Positions 37,392-37,784 of a DNA stretch of 37,784 nucleotides are shown one piece after another. The stretch comes from Peptoniphilus_A hominis (GTDB lineage: Bacteria; Bacillota; Clostridia; Tissierellales; Peptoniphilaceae). The translations under genes and the position numbers were made by a program. Below the pieces are notes generated by a model. It was not told the origin of the DNA, did not search any database, and saw only the letters and a program-made list of their open reading frames with translations. The DNA is taken from assembly GCF_040096015.1 (NCBI RefSeq), contig NZ_JBBMFO010000021.1, forward strand, positions 1 through 37,784. The letters are read 5' to 3'. Every line of letters begins with the position of its first letter. The first letter of the stretch is position 1.

Positions 37392-37616
37392 ATGCAAAGA
37401 AGATTTGGCAGAAGGAAAAAAGTAGATCCTTTTGAAAAAGATAAAACTAAAAAAATTGACTATAAAGATGTTGATATGCTAAGAAATTATATTTCTGACC
37501 GTGGCAAAATTCTTCCAAGAAGAATCACAGGTTTAACAGCAAAACATCAAAGAGAAATGACAGTTGCTATAAAAAGAGCAAGACAAATCGCACTTATTCC
37601 ATATAGCGCTGACTAA
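37392..37616 (+). CDS. rpsR: Ribosomal protein S18
   Basis: A 74-residue basic small-subunit protein. IDYKDVDMLRNYISDRGKI and LPRRITGLTAKHQREMTVAI are bS18 signatures, as is RARQIALIPY at the end. It lacks the CxxC zinc motif seen in some S18 forms. Third and last gene of the operon, ended by the hairpin at 37625. Confidence 0.97.
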   Translation: MQRRFGRRKKVDPFEKDKTKKIDYKDVDMLRNYISDRGKILPRRITGLTAKHQREMTVAIKRARQIALIPYSAD

Positions 37617-37624
37617 TTAGACTT

Positions 37625-37654
37625 AAACTGCTGGCTTATCCCAGCAGTTTTTTT
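37625..37654 (+). terminator. Terminator after rpsR
   Basis: AAACTGCTGG (37625-37634) pairs with CCAGCAGTTT (37641-37650); T-run 37648-37654. Confidence 0.92.
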
Positions 37655-37659
37655 GTTGT

Positions 37660-37784
37660 ACGCTTTAGCATGAATAAACCACCAGCTATGCTGGTGGTAG
37701 GAATACTAGCTTTAGCTTCAAGCAAAAAACCTCCCGTGATAAACTATATATGTTACTGGCAGTAGCATAAATAGAAAAGGGAGG
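37660..37784 (+). mobile_element. Probable left end of an IS200/IS605-family element (cut by window edge)
   Basis: ACCACCAGC (37678-37686), loop TAT, GCTGGTGGT (37690-37698) is a perfect 9-bp hairpin, like the subterminal hairpins bound by Y1 transposases. GCTTTAGC occurs on both sides, at 37662-37669 and 37709-37716. Further on, CCTCCC (37730-37735) is complementary to GGGAGG (37779-37784), which would be the ribosome-binding site of a tnpA gene starting just outside the window. A 5' leader that hides the tnpA ribosome-binding site is known for IS200. No transposase coding is inside the window, so the call rests on end structure only. Confidence 0.55.

Noticed and set aside
37678..37698. CCACCAGC hairpin as a second terminator for rpsR
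   Set aside because: No T-run follows, a strong terminator already exists at 37625-37654, and the flanking sequence fits a transposon end.

Overview
The window reads as a chromosomal segment of a low-GC, Gram-positive, anaerobic-type Firmicute. Coding sequence is A/T-rich, ribosome-binding sites are strong GGAGG types, intrinsic terminators are frequent, and promoters are sigma-A-like. A Peptoniphilaceae/Tissierellia-type organism fits the gene content (selenium genes, UPF0210/ACT pair, rpsF-ssb-rpsR, LCP protein), but this is an inference from general resemblance, not a database match. Genes are tightly packed. I saw no tRNA, rRNA, CRISPR array or prophage. The only mobile DNA is the probable left end of an IS200/IS605-type element cut by the right edge.

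Layout. 1-4.4 kb: a minus-strand pair (CobD/HisC-like PLP enzyme, exported TraB/GumN protein) diverges from a threonine aldolase plus a RIC/YtfE-like hemerythrin protein. 4.4-5.4 kb: a Fic protein with an N-terminal HTH, whose promoter carries three TATCMTTCCG repeats. 5.5-9.5 kb: a copper operon (copA with an in-frame copZ at its 3' end, csoR, two duplicated lipoproteins) behind a CsoR-type operator. 9.5-11.4 kb: a membrane-anchored PLD-family protein and a small membrane-anchored protein on the minus strand. 11.5-13.4 kb: a YtrA-type GntR regulator with an ABC transporter. 13.4-17.0 kb: a heterodimeric ABC exporter. 17.1-18.4 kb: a DUF3787-like small protein, a PAP2 phosphatase and tadA. 18.5-22.4 kb: a selenium cluster (selD, yedF, DUF3343, cysteine desulfurase) followed by degV. 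22.5-27.6 kb: a MATE exporter, a class I glutamine-amidotransferase-like hydrolase, a lipoprotein, and the ACT/UPF0210 pair. 27.6-31.6 kb: an operon of a tiny membrane protein, an ABC ATPase, two permeases, a histidine kinase and a LuxR-type response regulator. 31.6-36.4 kb: nitroreductase, a YaiI-glutaredoxin fusion, an LCP ligase, pepT, a PPC-domain protein and mgsA. 36.4-37.6 kb: rpsF-ssb-rpsR behind an S6:S18-type leader.

The most interesting signal is that two unrelated genes (copA at 8089 and the YaiI-like gene at 32429) each contain, exactly at a domain boundary, an in-frame Shine-Dalgarno sequence followed by ...GAAAATAATATG. The downstream domain in each case is a complete small thiol/metal protein (CopZ; a CPDC glutaredoxin-like protein). 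This looks like former two-gene operons whose stop codon was lost while the second gene's start was kept, so one gene could yield both a fusion and a free small protein. Other points of note are an apparent one-base frameshift at an A6 tract in the ABC ATPase at 28463, the duplication scar that copied the csoR tail onto a lipoprotein gene, and operator-like repeats before the Fic and GntR genes.
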